Under the pieces are notes generated by a model. It worked only from the letters and a program-made list of their open reading frames with translations. It made no database searches and was not told the origin of the DNA. Below, one piece after another: positions 35,745 through 46,832 of a DNA stretch of 64,000 nucleotides. The stretch covers positions 1-64,000 of the forward strand of contig NZ_JAAILA010000013.1 in the NCBI RefSeq assembly GCF_010974825.1, given 5' to 3'. A program made the position numbers and the translations under genes. Within the stretch, counting starts at the first letter, position 1. Every line of letters begins with the position of its first letter. This DNA comes from Aeromonas rivipollensis (GTDB lineage Bacteria > Pseudomonadota > Gammaproteobacteria > Enterobacterales > Aeromonadaceae).

Positions 35745-38099
35745 TTACACGACAGAAACGCGTTCGAAACCCTGCGGATTGTCCTGCAACGCCAGTGCAA
35801 GCACCTCATCAATCCAGCGAACCGGATAAATTTCAAGGTCTTGTTTGACATTGTCCGGGATCTCCTCGAGATCTCGCTCGTTCTCTTTCGGGATGAGCAC
35901 CCGCTTGATGCCACCACGGTGAGCCGCCAGCAGTTTTTCCTTGAGACCCCCGATGGGCAGCACTTCGCCGCGCAGGGTAATCTCCCCCGTCATGGCCACA
36001 TCGGCACGCACCGGGTTGCCGGTGAGGCTGGAGACCAGGGCGGTACACATGGCGATACCGGCGCTCGGGCCGTCTTTCGGGGTCGCCCCTTCCGGCACGT
36101 GCACGTGGATGTCGCGCTTCTCGTAGAAGTCGGCGTTGATGCGCAGCTTCTCGGCACGGGCCCGCACCACCGTCATGGCAGCCTGGATGGACTCCTGCAT
36201 CACATCACCGAGTGAACCGGTGTAAGTGAGCTTGCCCTTGCCCGGCACGTTGGTGGTCTCTATGGTGAGCAGATCGCCCCCCACTTCGGTCCACGCCAAC
36301 CCGCACACCTGGCCTACCTGGTTCTGATCGGTGGCCTTGCCGTAATCGAAACGCTGTACCCCGAGGAACTCCTTGAGGTTCTCCTGATTGACCTGAACAT
36401 GCTTGATGCTCTTGTCCAGCAGGATGCGTTTGACTGCCTTGCGACAGATCTTGGAGATCTCGCGCTCCAGGCTACGCACCCCCGCCTCGCGGGTGTAGTA
36501 GCGGATGACGCCGACCAGAGCAGAATCCTCGATGGTGATCTCGGACTCTTTCAGACCGTTGCGCTGGATCTGCTTGGCCAGCAGATGCTGCTTGGCGATG
36601 TTGAGCTTCTCGTCCTCGGTGTAACCGGACAGACGGATCACTTCCATCCGGTCCAGCAAGGGACCCGGGATGTTCATGGAGTTGGAGGTGGCCACGAACA
36701 TTACGTCCGACAGGTCATAATCCACTTCCAGATAGTGATCGTTGAAGCTGCTGTTCTGCTCGGGATCCAGCACTTCCAGCAGGGCGGACGCGGGATCACC
36801 GCGCATGTCCGAGCTCATCTTGTCGATTTCGTCGAGCAGGAACAGCGGGTTCTTCACGCCGACTTTTGCCATCTTCTGGATGAGCTTGCCGGGCATGGAG
36901 CCGATATAGGTGCGGCGGTGACCGCGGATCTCAGCCTCGTCACGCACGCCACCGAGCGCCATGCGCACGTACTTGCGACCGGTCGCCTTGGCGATGGACT
37001 GACCCAGCGAGGTCTTGCCCACACCGGGAGGCCCGACCAGACAGAGGATGGGGCCCTTGAGCTTGTTCACCCGTGCCTGTACCGCCAGGTACTCGAGGAT
37101 GCGATCCTTGACCTTGTCCAGGCCATAGTGATCCGAATCCAGCACCTCTTGTGCCTTGGCGAGATCTTTCTTGACCTTGGAGCGGGCCTTCCAGGGCACC
37201 TGCACCATCCAGTCCACATAGCTGCGCACCACAGTGGCTTCGGCGGACATGGGGGACATCATCTTCAGCTTGGCAAGCTCGGCCAGGGCCTTCTCACGGG
37301 CATCGTCCGGCATCCCCGCCTCGTCAATCTTGCGATTGAGGGCTTCGAATTCGTCCGGGCTGTCTTCCAGCTCACCCAGCTCTTTCTGGATGGCCTTCAT
37401 CTGCTCGTTGAGATAGTACTCCCGCTGGCTCTTCTCCATCTGCTTCTTGACCCGGGAGCGGATGCGCTTCTCGACCTGCAAGAGGTCGATCTCCGACTCC
37501 ATCATGGCCATCAGAAACTCGATGCGCTCGGACACAGAGGCGATTTCCAGCACCTTCTGCTTGTCTTCGAGCTTGAGCGGCATGTGGGCAGCCATGGTGT
37601 CAGCCAGGCGCGCCGCATCGTCGATCGCCGAGATCGAGGTCAGCACCTCGGGCGGGATCTTCTTGTTGAGCTTGATGTAGCCTTCAAACTGGCCGATGGC
37701 GGAGCGCACCAGCACATCCTGATCCTTCTCCTCGATGGGGGCAGACGCTATGTACTGCGCCTCACCGACGAAGAAGTCCTTGTCATCGATCATCCGCTCA
37801 AGACGGGCACGCTGGCCCCCTTCCACCAGCACCTTGACGGTGCCGTCAGGCAGCTTGAGCATCTGCAAAATGTTGGCCACTGTCCCGACGGAGAAGATCT
37901 CCTCCACCGTCGGCTCGTCAGTTGACGCATCCTTCTGGGCCACCAGCAAGACTTTCTTGTCCTGCTCCATGGCCGCTTCCAGACAGCGAATGGATTTTTC
38001 CCGCCCCACAAAGAGTGGAATGACCATGTGGGGGTAAACCACCACGTCACGAAGAGGCAGGACGGGAATCTCGATGCGTTCTGAACGCTCTAGGTTCAT
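35745..38099 (-). CDS. lon: ATP-dependent protease La (Lon)
   Basis: A 784-residue protein, identical in length to E. coli Lon. N-terminal substrate-binding domain; AAA+ module with GPPGVGKT (Walker A) and [10 protein letters not shown] (Walker B); C-terminal protease domain with the serine in [15 protein letters not shown] and the lysine in [14 protein letters not shown], forming the Ser-Lys dyad. It degrades misfolded and regulatory proteins. A heat-shock promoter lies about 50-75 bp before the ATG, allowing expression independent of clpX. Confidence 0.98.
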   Translation of the reverse strand: MNLERSERIEIPVLPLRDVVVYPHMVIPLFVGREKSIRCLEAAMEQDKKVLLVAQKDASTDEPTVEEIFSVGTVANILQMLKLPDGTVKVLVEGGQRARLERMIDDKDFFVGEAQYIASAPIEEKDQDVLVRSAIGQFEGYIKLNKKIPPEVLTSISAIDDAARLADTMAAHMPLKLEDKQKVLEIASVSERIEFLMAMMESEIDLLQVEKRIRSRVKKQMEKSQREYYLNEQMKAIQKELGELEDSPDEFEALNRKIDEAGMPDDAREKALAELAKLKMMSPMSAEATVVRSYVDWMVQVPWKARSKVKKDLAKAQEVLDSDHYGLDKVKDRILEYLAVQARVNKLKGPILCLVGPPGVGKTSLGQSIAKATGRKYVRMALGGVRDEAEIRGHRRTYIGSMPGKLIQKMAKVGVKNPLFLLDEIDKMSSDMRGDPASALLEVLDPEQNSSFNDHYLEVDYDLSDVMFVATSNSMNIPGPLLDRMEVIRLSGYTEDEKLNIAKQHLLAKQIQRNGLKESEITIEDSALVGVIRYYTREAGVRSLEREISKICRKAVKRILLDKSIKHVQVNQENLKEFLGVQRFDYGKATDQNQVGQVCGLAWTEVGGDLLTIETTNVPGKGKLTYTGSLGDVMQESIQAAMTVVRARAEKLRINADFYEKRDIHVHVPEGATPKDGPSAGIAMCTALVSSLTGNPVRADVAMTGEITLRGEVLPIGGLKEKLLAAHRGGIKRVLIPKENERDLEEIPDNVKQDLEIYPVRWIDEVLALALQDNPQGFERVSVV

Positions 38100-38146
38100 A
38101 TATGTCCTCTCGGCTTGTTATACCGTTGGCAAAGCGCTTGGCTGAG

Positions 38147-38174
38147 TATATGGGGGCGCAAAGATGAGATTCAA
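38147..38174 (-). promoter_or_regulatory. Sigma-32 (heat-shock) promoter of lon
   Basis: Minus strand: TTGAA (38170-38174), about 14 bases, then CCCCATATA (38147-38155). This matches the CTTGAA/CCCCATnTA sigma-32 consensus; the start would be about 40 bp ahead of the lon ATG. Confidence 0.8.
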
Positions 38175-38186
38175 TCGCCTTGGCCG

Positions 38187-38218
38187 TAAAAAGCATGAAA
38201 GGGGCAAAATGCCCCTTT
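38187..38218 (-). terminator. Terminator between clpX and lon
   Basis: Minus-strand AAAGGGGCA-TTT-TGCCCCTTT, 20 bases past the clpX stop; a TTTTT run follows after a short gap. Confidence 0.65.
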
Positions 38219-38239
38219 ATGTGATTAAAAATCAGTCAG

Positions 38240-39514
38240 TTACTCTGACGCTGCGGCCTGTGTCTCGGGATTGTCGTAGATCATCAGGGGCGCGGAGTCC
38301 CCCTTGATCACCGTCTCGTCGATCACCACCTTGCTGACCCCTTCCAGGGAGGGCAGGTCGTACATGGTGTCGAGCAACACGGCTTCGACTATGGATCTCA
38401 GGCCACGGGCACCTGTCTTGCGCTCCATCGCCTTGCGCGCGATGGCGTTCAGGGCGTCGTCACGGAACTCCAGCTCCACCTCTTCCAGGGCGAACAACGC
38501 GGCGTACTGCTTGGTCAGCGCGTTCTTCGGCTCTTTCAGGATCTGGATGAGGGCAGCCTCGTCCAGCTCGGTGAGCGTTGCCACTACCGGCAGACGACCG
38601 ATGAACTCGGGGATCAGACCGTATTTGATCAGATCTTCCGGCTCCACCTTGGCAAAGTTCTCGCTCAGGGTCGCCTTGGCATTCTTGGATTTGACGTCAG
38701 CGCCAAAGCCTATGCCGGTCCCCTTGACGGAACGCTGCTCGATCACCTTGTCCAGGCCGGCGAAGGCACCACCACAGATGAAGAGGATCTTGGAGGTATC
38801 GACCTGCAGGAACTCCTGCTGCGGATGCTTGCGGCCCCCTTGCGGCGGCACTGAGGCGATGGTGCCCTCGATCAGCTTCAGCAGTGCCTGCTGCACCCCT
38901 TCCCCGGAGACATCGCGGGTGATGGAGGGGTTGTCCGACTTGCGGGAGATCTTGTCGATCTCGTCGATGTAGACGATGCCGCGCTGGGCCTTCTCCACGT
39001 CGTAGTCGCACTTTTGCAGCAACTTCTGGATGATGTTCTCCACGTCCTCGCCCACATAACCGGCTTCGGTCAGGGTGGTGGCATCGGCCATGGTGAAGGG
39101 CACATCCAGCAGACGGGCGAGCGTCTCGGCCAGCAGGGTCTTGCCGCTGCCGGTCGGGCCAATCAGCAGGATGTTGGACTTGCCAAGCTCCACACCACCG
39201 GACTCGCTGCCGCTGCGCAGACGCTTGTAGTGGTTGTAGACGGCAACTGCTAGCACCTTCTTGGCGTACTCCTGCCCGATCACGTAGTCGTCCAGATGGG
39301 CGCGGATTTCATGAGGGGTCGGTAGCTCGCTACCATCGCGCTTGGGAGAGATCTCGCGGATCTCCTCGCGGATGATGTCGTTGCACAGCTCGACACACTC
39401 ATCACATACGTAGACGGAAGGGCCAGCGATCAGCTTACGCACTTCATGCTGGCTTTTGCCGCAGAAAGAGCAATAAAGCAGCTTGTCGCCCTCACCCTTG
39501 CGTTTCTCTGTCAT
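38240..39514 (-). CDS. clpX: ClpX, ATP-binding unfoldase of ClpXP
   Basis: A 424-residue AAA+ unfoldase. The N-terminal C4 zinc finger (CSFCGKS...CDECVELC, residues ~15-43) recognises substrates and adaptors. Walker A GPTGSGKT is near residue 119 and Walker B VYIDEIDK near 181-188. The IGF loop that docks to ClpP is represented by GIGFGAD near 272. It unfolds and feeds substrates into ClpP, encoded 70 bp upstream. The operon order tig, clpP, clpX, lon is standard. Confidence 0.98.
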   Translation of the reverse strand: MTEKRKGEGDKLLYCSFCGKSQHEVRKLIAGPSVYVCDECVELCNDIIREEIREISPKRDGSELPTPHEIRAHLDDYVIGQEYAKKVLAVAVYNHYKRLRSGSESGGVELGKSNILLIGPTGSGKTLLAETLARLLDVPFTMADATTLTEAGYVGEDVENIIQKLLQKCDYDVEKAQRGIVYIDEIDKISRKSDNPSITRDVSGEGVQQALLKLIEGTIASVPPQGGRKHPQQEFLQVDTSKILFICGGAFAGLDKVIEQRSVKGTGIGFGADVKSKNAKATLSENFAKVEPEDLIKYGLIPEFIGRLPVVATLTELDEAALIQILKEPKNALTKQYAALFALEEVELEFRDDALNAIARKAMERKTGARGLRSIVEAVLLDTMYDLPSLEGVSKVVIDETVIKGDSAPLMIYDNPETQAAASE

Positions 39515-39584
39515 TCAGCGACCTCGTTTTATCAATAGAGGATGGATCGTCCTGTTGAGTTTACAACAGGACGGGATACCCTGC

Positions 39585-40208
39585 TCAGCCGCGCTGGCTC
39601 AGGATGCCGTCAACCAGACCATAGGCCACGGCCTGCTCGGCCGACATGAAGTTGTCACGGTCGGTGTCGCGTTCGATGGTGGCCATGTCCTGTCCGGTAT
39701 GGAAAGCCAGACGATCGTTCAGGGTATTCTTGATTTTCAGGATCTCCTGGGCATGGATCTGGATGTCAGATGCCTGGCCCTGGAAGCCGCCCAGCGGCTG
39801 GTGGATCATCACGCGAGCGTTAGGCAGGCAGAAACGCTTGCCCTTGGCACCGCCGGCCAGCAGGAAGGCACCCATGGAGCAGGCCTGCCCCATGCAGACG
39901 GTGCTGACGTCCGGCTTGATGAACTGCATGGTGTCATAGATGGACATACCCGCAGTGACGGCACCACCCGGCGAGTTGATGTAGATGCTGATGTCCTGAT
40001 CCGGGTTCTCGGACTCCAGGAACAGCAGCTGAGCCACCACCAGATTCGCCATGTGATCTTCAACCTGACCGGTCAGGAAGATCACCCGCTCTTTGAGCAG
40101 ACGGGAATAGATGTCATAGGAACGCTCCCCTTTCGCCGTCTGCTCGACCACCATAGGGATGAGCGCATTGCGTGGGGATTCAGTCACATCGTTATAGTTC
40201 TTGTACAT
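39585..40208 (-). CDS. clpP: ClpP protease proteolytic subunit
   Basis: A 207-residue serine protease, as in E. coli. Catalytic Ser111 is in GQACSMGAF and His136 in VMIHQPLGG; an Asp in the segment [12 protein letters not shown] completes the triad. The short propeptide is present. It forms the two-ring chamber used with ClpX (next gene) or ClpA. A sigma-70-like promoter and a leader hairpin lie between tig and clpP. Confidence 0.98.
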   Translation of the reverse strand: MYKNYNDVTESPRNALIPMVVEQTAKGERSYDIYSRLLKERVIFLTGQVEDHMANLVVAQLLFLESENPDQDISIYINSPGGAVTAGMSIYDTMQFIKPDVSTVCMGQACSMGAFLLAGGAKGKRFCLPNARVMIHQPLGGFQGQASDIQIHAQEILKIKNTLNDRLAFHTGQDMATIERDTDRDNFMSAEQAVAYGLVDGILSQRG

Positions 40209-40225
40209 AAGGCATTGTCCCTAAA

Positions 40226-40262
40226 ATAAAATGGCCCGAGTGGAGATCACACGAGCCATTAT
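40226..40262 (-). terminator. Hairpin between tig and clpP (terminator/attenuator)
   Basis: Minus-strand AATGGCTCG...CGGGCCATT with small mismatches, followed by TTATTTT. It lies after tig but inside the predicted clpP leader, so it may only partly stop tig transcripts. Confidence 0.55.
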
Positions 40263-40288
40263 ACTTAACAGTTTTGACCTTAAGTCAA
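40258..40288 (-). promoter_or_regulatory. Predicted promoter of clpP
   Basis: Minus strand: TTGACT (40283-40288), 19-bp spacer, TATAAT (40258-40263). Good boxes but a long spacer. Confidence 0.5.
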
Positions 40289-40294
40289 ATGTTC

Positions 40295-41605
40295 TTAGGC
40301 AGCGGCACCGGACTTGTTGATCACTTCGTCGAAGGCAACTTCTTTCTCGGTCACTTGCGCCTTGGACAGGATCAGGTCGATGGCTTGATCTTCGATGGCC
40401 AGGTTACGAACGCCGTTCAGCATCTGCTCGTTCTTCTGGTAGTACTCGATCACTTCCTTCGGATCTTCGTAGGCGGTGGCCATGGACTCGATGATGCTGG
40501 TCACACGGGCGTCGTCAGCCTTGATCTCGTTGGTGCGGATGACGTCACCCAGCAGCAGACCGACGCGTACACGACGCTCGGCTTGCGCCTGGAACAGCTC
40601 GGCCGGCAGCTCGGGAGCGTTGCCGCCCTGGAAGCCACCGAAACGCTGCAGGGCTTGCTGACGCAGGGTGTCGATTTCCTGGGCAACGGCAGCCTTCGGC
40701 AGATCGATCTGGTTGGCTTCAACCAGGCCGTTCAGCACTTGCTCTTTCACGCTGTTTTTCAGGGCTTGAGCCAGTTCGCGCTCCATGTTCTTGCGCACTT
40801 CGGCTTTCAGCTCTTCAACGCTGCCGCTCTCGATGCCAAAACGCTTGACGAACTCTTCGGTCAGCTCAGGCAGTACCTGCTCTTCAACCTTGTTCAGCTT
40901 GGAGGCGAACTTGGCCGCTTTGCCCTTCAGGGCTTCGGCGTGGTAGTCAGCCGGGAAAGTCACCTCGATGGTGAACTCGTCGCCCGCTTTCTTGCCCAGG
41001 ATGGCGTCTTCGAAGCCAGGGATCATGCGGCCGGCGCCCAGTTCCAGAGTGAAACCTTCAGCCTTGCCACCGTCGAACTCTTCACCGTCGATGGAACCGA
41101 CGAAGTCCAGGGTGACACGCATGCCATTGGCGGCAGCGGCATCGACGTCAGACCAGGTGGCGTGCTGCTTGCGCAGGGTGTCGATCATGTTGGCCAGGTC
41201 GGCATCCTTGACGGAGGCAACCGGCTTCTCAACCTTGATGCTCTCGAGACCGGCAACTTCAAACTCAGGGTACACTTCGAAAGTGGCGGTGAATTCGAAA
41301 TCCTGGCCTTCCTTGATCTCTTTCGGATCCATGGTCGGTGCACCGGCCGGGCTCAGTTTGCTCTCGATGATGGCCTTGATGAAGTTGTTCTGCATCATTT
41401 CATCGGCAACGCGGGCATGGGCCATGGCGCCGAACATCTTCTTGATGATGGCAACAGGAGCCTTGCCAGGACGGAAACCGTCGATGCGACGAGTCTTGGC
41501 CAGGCCATTCAATTCTTTACGCACGGCAGCGTCAACGGTAGCAGCCGGTACAGTGATGGTAAGACGGCGTTCCAGACCTTGGGTTGTCTCTACAGAAACT
41601 TGCAT
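40295..41605 (-). CDS. tig: Trigger factor
   Basis: A 436-residue ribosome-bound chaperone. The N-terminal domain carries the ribosome-binding segment [12 protein letters not shown] (the GFRxGxxP signature, residues ~45-52). An FKBP-type isomerase domain ([22 protein letters not shown]...[14 protein letters not shown]) lies at ~155-240, and a long helical C-domain follows. It meets nascent chains at the exit tunnel. First gene of the tig-clpP-clpX block, with a consensus -10 promoter about 120 bp upstream. Confidence 0.98.
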   Translation of the reverse strand: MQVSVETTQGLERRLTITVPAATVDAAVRKELNGLAKTRRIDGFRPGKAPVAIIKKMFGAMAHARVADEMMQNNFIKAIIESKLSPAGAPTMDPKEIKEGQDFEFTATFEVYPEFEVAGLESIKVEKPVASVKDADLANMIDTLRKQHATWSDVDAAAANGMRVTLDFVGSIDGEEFDGGKAEGFTLELGAGRMIPGFEDAILGKKAGDEFTIEVTFPADYHAEALKGKAAKFASKLNKVEEQVLPELTEEFVKRFGIESGSVEELKAEVRKNMERELAQALKNSVKEQVLNGLVEANQIDLPKAAVAQEIDTLRQQALQRFGGFQGGNAPELPAELFQAQAERRVRVGLLLGDVIRTNEIKADDARVTSIIESMATAYEDPKEVIEYYQKNEQMLNGVRNLAIEDQAIDLILSKAQVTEKEVAFDEVINKSGAAA

Positions 41606-42035
41606 TCTTTTACCTCGTTCAACTCAGCACTGTGTGCTGACCCTTTATTACCCCTGGGCAAAGCCCGGAGTCTTCCTGTTTATAAAGACAACGACTGTCT
41701 TTGTGATGAGAAAATATGACGCGACATTATAGCGGCGCACATTGGTCGCGTCGAGCCGCACATCCCCCATCCGGGGCACAGACAGCACAATTTGCGCAAG
41801 ACTGCCTCCTATATGGGGAAGCCTTGAGCCGAGTTCAAGCATCAGGTTCGCAATAATTTGCACTTGCTCACCTTTTTGCACGCCACCCTATGCTTTTTTC
41901 ATCTCCCGGCGTCGCCGGGAGCGGTGCGCTCAGGGGGTCTGCGACCCAAATTGTCCGCCTTCTCGCATCAGCCATTGCGTCCCTCGGCGCCGCTCGCTAT
42001 GGTGACTGCCAATTTATGAGTCTGGAGAGACCCAC
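41606..42035. other. Divergent intergenic region between tig and yccF
   Basis: 430 bp without a convincing gene. It holds the tig promoter and, at 41901-41919, a perfect CTCCCGGC/GCCGGGAG hairpin of unknown role with no U-run in either direction. Confidence 0.55.
41726..41754 (-). promoter_or_regulatory. Predicted sigma-70 promoter of tig
   Basis: Minus strand: TCGACG (41749-41754), 17-bp spacer, TATAAT (41726-41731). Implies a ~115-nt leader. Confidence 0.65.
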
Positions 42036-42470
42036 ATGTCCTTTTTCCGCTTCTTGTTCAATCTGCTCTGGTTTGTACTGGGGGGCGTCTTTATGGGGCT
42101 GGCCTGGTGGCTGGCCGGGCTGCTCTGCTTCGTCTCCCTGATAGGGATCCCCTGGGGGCGAGCCTGTTTCGTCATCGGCACCTTTACCTTCTTCCCGTTC
42201 GGCAAGCAGGCGGTCAACCGCAAGACAATGACGGGGCAGAGCGACATAGGCACAGGTGCCCTCGGGATGATTGGCAACATCCTCTGGTTCCTGGTGATCG
42301 GAGTCTGGCTGGCCATAGGCCACATCGCCTCGGCCCTGGCCTGCTTTGTGACCATCATCGGCATCCCGTTCGGCATCCAGCACCTCAAGCTGGCCCTGAT
42401 TGCCCTGGCCCCCATAGGCCAGATGATAGTCACCAACCACGAGGCCGAATCCGGTCGCTATATTCGCTAA
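42036..42470 (+). CDS. yccF: YccF-family inner membrane protein
   Basis: A 144-residue protein made of two copies of a membrane module: LCFVSLIGIPWG...QAVNR and ACFVTIIGIPFGIQHLKLA, the YccF domain repeated twice. Four hydrophobic segments can be read. Function unknown. The ATG at 42036 follows GGAGAGACCCAC. A terminator separates it from yfbR. Confidence 0.92.
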   Translation: MSFFRFLFNLLWFVLGGVFMGLAWWLAGLLCFVSLIGIPWGRACFVIGTFTFFPFGKQAVNRKTMTGQSDIGTGALGMIGNILWFLVIGVWLAIGHIASALACFVTIIGIPFGIQHLKLALIALAPIGQMIVTNHEAESGRYIR

Positions 42471-42507
42471 ACAAGAATGCATCGCCAGGCTATGCCTGGG
42501 ATGTCAA

Positions 42508-42535
42508 AAAAGGGCAGACTAGGGTCTGCCCTTTT
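42508..42535 (+). terminator. Terminator after yccF
   Basis: AAAAGGGCAGAC-TAGG-GTCTGCCCTTTT; the stem itself ends in T4. It lies directly upstream of yfbR. Confidence 0.85.
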
Positions 42536-42560
42536 CCATTGCCCCAATTCGAGGTCCCCC

Positions 42561-43151
42561 ATGCTGCCCAGCCACTTCTTCGCCAACCTCGCCCGCATGC
42601 GGCTCATCTACCGCTGGCCCCTGATGCGCAACATACAGCCGGAGAACATCGCCGAGCACAGCCTGCAGGTGGCCATGGTGGCCCACGCCCTCGGTGTCAT
42701 CAGCAACCGGCTGTTTGATGGCAAGGTGGATGCCAACCACGCCGCCGTCATGGCCCTCTACCACGACAGCAGCGAGGTGCTGACGGGCGACTTGCCGACC
42801 CCCGTCAAATATTTCAACCCCGAGATAGCCCGCGAGTACAAGAAGATTGAGCTCGCCGCCGAACAGCGTCTGCTGGGGATGCTGCCCCCCGAGCTGATGG
42901 AAGACTTTCGCCCCCTGCTCGACTCCGGTGCCCAGGACGACGCCCTCGCCCGGTTGGTGAAGGATGCCGACACCCTCTGCGCCTATACCAAGTGTCTGGA
43001 GGAACTGAGCGTCGGCAACCGGGAGTTCGAGCCCGCGCGCAAGCGCCTCGAGCAGATGCTGGAGGCCAGGATGAACCCGGCCATGCGCTACTTTATCGAT
43101 GTGTTCGTGGCGAGCTTCTCGTTGCCGCTCGATGAGCTCAACGCCCACTGA
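42561..43151 (+). CDS. yfbR: 5'-deoxynucleotidase YfbR
   Basis: A 196-residue HD-domain phosphohydrolase removing phosphate from dNMPs. The metal ligands are visible: H33 in AEHSLQVA, H68-D69 in [15 protein letters not shown], and a later Asp in [10 protein letters not shown]. coli YfbR has 199 residues. I placed the start at 42561 (MLPSHFF) after GAGG; upstream in-frame ATGs lie in or before the yccF terminator. Confidence 0.94.
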   Translation: MLPSHFFANLARMRLIYRWPLMRNIQPENIAEHSLQVAMVAHALGVISNRLFDGKVDANHAAVMALYHDSSEVLTGDLPTPVKYFNPEIAREYKKIELAAEQRLLGMLPPELMEDFRPLLDSGAQDDALARLVKDADTLCAYTKCLEELSVGNREFEPARKRLEQMLEARMNPAMRYFIDVFVASFSLPLDELNAH

Positions 43152-43178
43152 GCCAGTCCGAACGACCAGAAGACAGAA

Positions 43179-43214
43179 GGGCCCGCCGGTGTGCACCGGC
43201 GGGCCCCTCTTTTT
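43179..43214 (+). terminator. Strong hairpin between convergent yfbR and lolE
   Basis: GGGCCCGCCGGTG / CACCGGCGGGCCC palindrome with a CTCTTTTT tail on the plus strand. Confidence 0.88.
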
Positions 43215-43251
43215 CAGCATATTGCCAGGTTTGGCAAACCTGGCCCTAGGA

Positions 43252-44493
43252 TCAGTGGCCCAGCTCCCGGGAGGGCACCAGACCGCTGGCCCGCCAGGCG
43301 GGATAGAGGGTGGCCAGCAGGCTCATCAGGATGGCGGCACTGGTCACAATCACCAGATCCTGCATGTGCAGCTCGGTCGGTAGGAAGTCGATGAAATAGA
43401 TGTCCGGGTTCAAGAAGCGATGGCCGATGAGCTTCTCGATAAAGCCCAGGATCTGGGTCAGCTTGCTCGAAAGCAGGCCCCCCAGCAGGGCACCGAGCAG
43501 GGCGCCTGCCACCCCGTTCACCATCCCCTGGATGACGAAGGTGAGCCGGATCTGGCCCGGGCTAGCCCCCATGGTCTTGAGGATGGCGATCTCGCTGCGC
43601 TTCTCGTTCACCGCCATCACCAGGGTGGAGACGATGTTGAAGCAGGCCACCGCCACCACCATCAGCATCACCACGTACATGACGGTGCGCACCATCTGGA
43701 TGTCCTGATAGAGGTACCCCTGGCGACTCATCCAGCTGCTGATATAGACGTAGTGTGGGAATTTGCGGGCGGCCGCCACAGTGATGGACTGGGCCTTGAG
43801 CACGTCGTTCACCTTGAGGCTGAAGCCCTCCACAGCGCTGCCCATGCCGGTGATGGACTGGGCATCGGCCAGGTGCATGAACCCGAGCACGCCGTCGAGC
43901 TGGCCGCCTATTTCCAGCAGCCCCACCACGGTCAGTGTCTCCCGCCGGGGATTCTTGATCCCCGTCTCGTCTCCCCCTTGGGGCAGCAGCAGGGTCACGG
44001 GGTCACCTATCTTGACCCCCAGCTTGTCGGCTATGGTCTTGCCGAGGATCACCCCGTGCTCGCCCGCCTGCAGTTCACGAAACCCCAGCCCCGTCATGTA
44101 GTTGCCCGCATCCGACAGGTTCGCCTCGAGCTCGGGCAGCACGGCGCGCACCTGCACCCCCTTGATGGCGGAGCCGTGCTCCAGCAGGCCATCGAGGCGG
44201 ATGACAGGGGCCGCGGCCTCGATCCCGGGCTGGGCCAGCAGGTAGTCCCTAAGCCTCGGCCAGTCGGGCAGCGGCGCCTCCATGCCGATGAGTTCCCCGT
44301 GGGGCACCACCGAGAGCACCCTGTTTTTAAGTTCCCGCTCGAAGCCGTTCATGGCGGAGAGGCCAAGAATGAGGGCCATCACCCCGAGGGCTATGCCAAT
44401 CAGGGAAGAGGCGGAAATAAAGGCGATGAAGCCGTTGCGACGGCGGGAGCGGCTGTAACGCAGGCCCAGAAAGAGGGGCAGCGGCTTGAACAT
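43252..44493 (-). CDS. lolE: Lipoprotein-releasing ABC transporter permease LolE
   Basis: A 413-residue MacB/FtsX-type permease: one N-terminal membrane helix (ASSLIGIALGVMALILGLSAMNGFE, family pattern, residues ~28-52), a large periplasmic domain, then three C-terminal helices ending at VPSRELGH. With LolC and the LolD ATPase it extracts outer-membrane lipoproteins from the inner membrane for LolA. The last gene of lolCDE; its ATG overlaps the lolD stop by one base (TGATG), ensuring coupled translation. Confidence 0.94.
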   Translation of the reverse strand: MFKPLPLFLGLRYSRSRRRNGFIAFISASSLIGIALGVMALILGLSAMNGFERELKNRVLSVVPHGELIGMEAPLPDWPRLRDYLLAQPGIEAAAPVIRLDGLLEHGSAIKGVQVRAVLPELEANLSDAGNYMTGLGFRELQAGEHGVILGKTIADKLGVKIGDPVTLLLPQGGDETGIKNPRRETLTVVGLLEIGGQLDGVLGFMHLADAQSITGMGSAVEGFSLKVNDVLKAQSITVAAARKFPHYVYISSWMSRQGYLYQDIQMVRTVMYVVMLMVVAVACFNIVSTLVMAVNEKRSEIAILKTMGASPGQIRLTFVIQGMVNGVAGALLGALLGGLLSSKLTQILGFIEKLIGHRFLNPDIYFIDFLPTELHMQDLVIVTSAAILMSLLATLYPAWRASGLVPSRELGH

Positions 44494-45191
44494 CAGGCGA
44501 CCTCCGCCATGATGCCGCTCACCAGGGTCACCCGGCGGTGCAGCTTGGCGGCGAGGCTCAAGTCATGGGTGACCACCACGAAGGCCGTACCCAGCTCCCG
44601 GTTGAGCTCGCAGAGCAGCTCGTACACCGCAGTGGCGCTGGCGTGATCCAGGTTGCCGGTGGGCTCGTCCGCCAGCACCAGGCTCGGCTCGTTGACCAGG
44701 GCACGGGCGATGGCCACCCGCTGGCGCTCGCCACCGGAGAGCTCGGAAGGCCTGTGATTGAGGCGATGGGAGAGCCCCACCCGTCCCAGCATGCGGGTCG
44801 CCTTGTCGGTGGCGCTCGCCACCGACTCGCCGGCGATCAGCAGCGGCATGGCGGTGTTCTCCAGCGCGGTGAACTCGGCCAGCAGGTGGTGGAACTGATA
44901 GACGAAGCCCAGCTCCTGATTGCGAAAACGGGCCTGGGTCTTGCTGTCCCAGTGGTGGATGTCCTGCCCCTTGAACAGCACGGCACCGCTCGAGGGGTTG
45001 TCCAGCGCCCCCATCAGGTGCAGCAGGGTGGTCTTGCCCGAGCCCGAGCTCCCCACCACCGCCAGCATCTCGCCAGGGGCGACGCAGAGATCTATCCCCT
45101 TGAGCACCTGGGTCTCCAGATTGCCCTCTTTATAGACATGGTTGAGGGCCTGGCAGCGCAGCAGAGGCTCGCAGGACTGGGGTTCATTCAT
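44493..45191 (-). CDS. lolD: Lipoprotein-releasing ABC transporter ATPase LolD
   Basis: A 232-residue ABC ATPase (E. coli: 233). Walker A GSSGSGKT at residues 47-54, the signature [12 protein letters not shown], and Walker [27 protein letters not shown] is a Lol-specific block. I prefer the start at 45191 (MNEPQSCEP), with GTGGAG 8 bases upstream. A second in-frame ATG at 45296, overlapping the lolC stop, would add a 35-residue Ser/Val/Gly/Thr-rich tail encoded by a repetitive insert (see the repeat at 45186-45299). Confidence 0.92.
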   Translation of the reverse strand: MNEPQSCEPLLRCQALNHVYKEGNLETQVLKGIDLCVAPGEMLAVVGSSGSGKTTLLHLMGALDNPSSGAVLFKGQDIHHWDSKTQARFRNQELGFVYQFHHLLAEFTALENTAMPLLIAGESVASATDKATRMLGRVGLSHRLNHRPSELSGGERQRVAIARALVNEPSLVLADEPTGNLDHASATAVYELLCELNRELGTAFVVVTHDLSLAAKLHRRVTLVSGIMAEVA

Positions 45192-45299
45192 AACAGGGGC
45201 TCCACTTATACCGGTGACAACATTGGCACCGGTCACAACGCCGGCACTCGCACCGGAGGTAACAACAGAAGATGATGGATTCACGGCGCTATTCATAAC
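45186..45299 (-). repeat. In-frame repetitive insert at the lolC/lolD junction
   Basis: GTTATGAAT occurs at 45291-45299 and 45186-45194, exactly 105 bp (35 codons) apart, and both copies contain an in-frame lolD start. Between them are degenerate units built on GTTGTnACCGGTGCC (about 18-27 bp). This looks like a slippage or duplication event that moved the lolD start away from lolC while keeping the frame open. Confidence 0.6.
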
Positions 45300-46524
45300 G
45301 TAATGCCTCGGCCGGTTTGACCCGGGCCGCACGGGCCGCCGGATAGAGGGTGGCACTGAAGCTCAGCAGCACGGCACCCAGCAAGATAGTCATGACCTGG
45401 GCGGGTTCGACGATGACCGGCAGACCGCTGCCCCCCGCCGCCATATAGAGGTTGAGCCCCGCCGCATCGAGCAGGGGGTTGAGTCCGAACGACAGGGCCA
45501 GCCCCGCCAGACCGCCAAACAGGGCACCGATGACGCCGCTCGACGCCCCCAACACCATGAAAATCTTGACTATCCCCGACTCGCTCATGCCCATGGTACG
45601 CAGTATGGCGACCTCGCCTTCCTTGTCGGTGACCACCATCACCAGGGCGGAGAGGATATTGAAGGTGGCGACCGCGATGATCAGCACCAGCATCAGCCCC
45701 ATCATGCGTTTCTCCATGGCCACGGCCTGGAAGAGTTCACCTCGCTCCCGGCGCCAATCCTGCCACTCCATCCCGTCCGGCAGCGCGGTTTTCACCACCT
45801 GGTCGGCGGCGAAGGGATCGTCGAGCCAGAGGCGGATGCCGCCCACCGTCTCCTCGGGCAGGCGCAGCAGGCGCTGGGCGTCACCAAGGGCAATCAGCGC
45901 CACCTGGCTGTCCACGTCGGCACCGACCCCGAAGATGCCGGAGACGGTGAAGAGCCGCTGGGCCGGCACCCGGCCAAAGGGGGTGAAGCGGGTCCCTTCG
46001 GTCAGGATGAGACGCACCTCGTCGCCAATGGAGACCTTGAGGCGGTTGGCCACCCCCTGCCCCAGCACTATGTGGTATTGGCCGCGTTGCAGGCTGTCCA
46101 GCCGCCCCCCCAGCATCTGGGCATGGAGGATGTCATCCTTGGGCCAGCGGGCCGGGTCTATCCCCTGCACGCTCACGCCGGTGAGCTGGCCCGGGCTTTG
46201 CAACATGCCTTCGCTGTCGAGCATGGGGGCCGTGGCCACCACGTGGGGCAGCGTGTCGAGATCGGGCAGGCCTGGCGGATGGGCATCGATACGCCCCGCC
46301 GGATTGGTCACCACCACGTGGGGGATCACCCCGAGAATGCGCCCCTTGAGCTGCCCTTCGAAACCGTTCATCACCGAAATGACCACCATCAGGGCCGCAA
46401 CCCCGATGGCGATGCCAAAGGTGGAAAACAGGGAGATAAAGGAGACGAAGCGGTTACTGCGTCGCGAGCCTGCATAACGCAGGCCTATGGCCAGCGAGAG
46501 TGGCTGAAAAAGTCCAGTCTTCAA
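45289..46524 (-). CDS. lolC: Lipoprotein-releasing ABC transporter permease LolC
   Basis: A 411-residue permease homologous to LolE, with the same topology: N-terminal helix with [21 protein letters not shown], a periplasmic domain, and three C-terminal helices ending [10 protein letters not shown]. LolC supplies the docking site for LolA. First gene of the lolCDE operon; its stop overlaps the more upstream of two possible lolD starts. Confidence 0.94.
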   Translation of the reverse strand: MKTGLFQPLSLAIGLRYAGSRRSNRFVSFISLFSTFGIAIGVAALMVVISVMNGFEGQLKGRILGVIPHVVVTNPAGRIDAHPPGLPDLDTLPHVVATAPMLDSEGMLQSPGQLTGVSVQGIDPARWPKDDILHAQMLGGRLDSLQRGQYHIVLGQGVANRLKVSIGDEVRLILTEGTRFTPFGRVPAQRLFTVSGIFGVGADVDSQVALIALGDAQRLLRLPEETVGGIRLWLDDPFAADQVVKTALPDGMEWQDWRRERGELFQAVAMEKRMMGLMLVLIIAVATFNILSALVMVVTDKEGEVAILRTMGMSESGIVKIFMVLGASSGVIGALFGGLAGLALSFGLNPLLDAAGLNLYMAAGGSGLPVIVEPAQVMTILLGAVLLSFSATLYPAARAARVKPAEALRYE

Positions 46525-46832
46525 GGATATCTACGTTGCCAACAAAATAAGATGCCGGATAATAGGGTCTGTTGACGCCTCAACGCAAGCCGCGTTGCCG
46601 CAGCAGATGACGCCGGGGCAGGCGCAATGGCCCATTCTCCTGAGCCTTAAAGGCAGCCCATGGCGCCATGTTTCGCCCAATGCGCAGCCCCCGCCGCCAT
46701 GTTGCGCGTCCCGCCGTGACGGGAGGGCCCCGGGGGATGACCGGACCTGGCTCGCGCCAGGCCGGGGACGCCGCCGCGGGCAAGGTCAACAGCGCCGTTA
46801 AAAATCGTCTATGACAACAAGGGATAGCCTCC
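46525..46832. other. Divergent region between lolC and the PilZ-like gene
   Basis: 308 bp without a gene; contains GC-rich inverted stretches (for example CCCGCCGTGACGGG near 46707-46720) but no promoter I can defend. Confidence 0.5.

Noticed and set aside
41648-41881. A 77-codon minus-strand frame upstream of tig
   Set aside because: It spans the predicted tig promoter and has no homology pattern.
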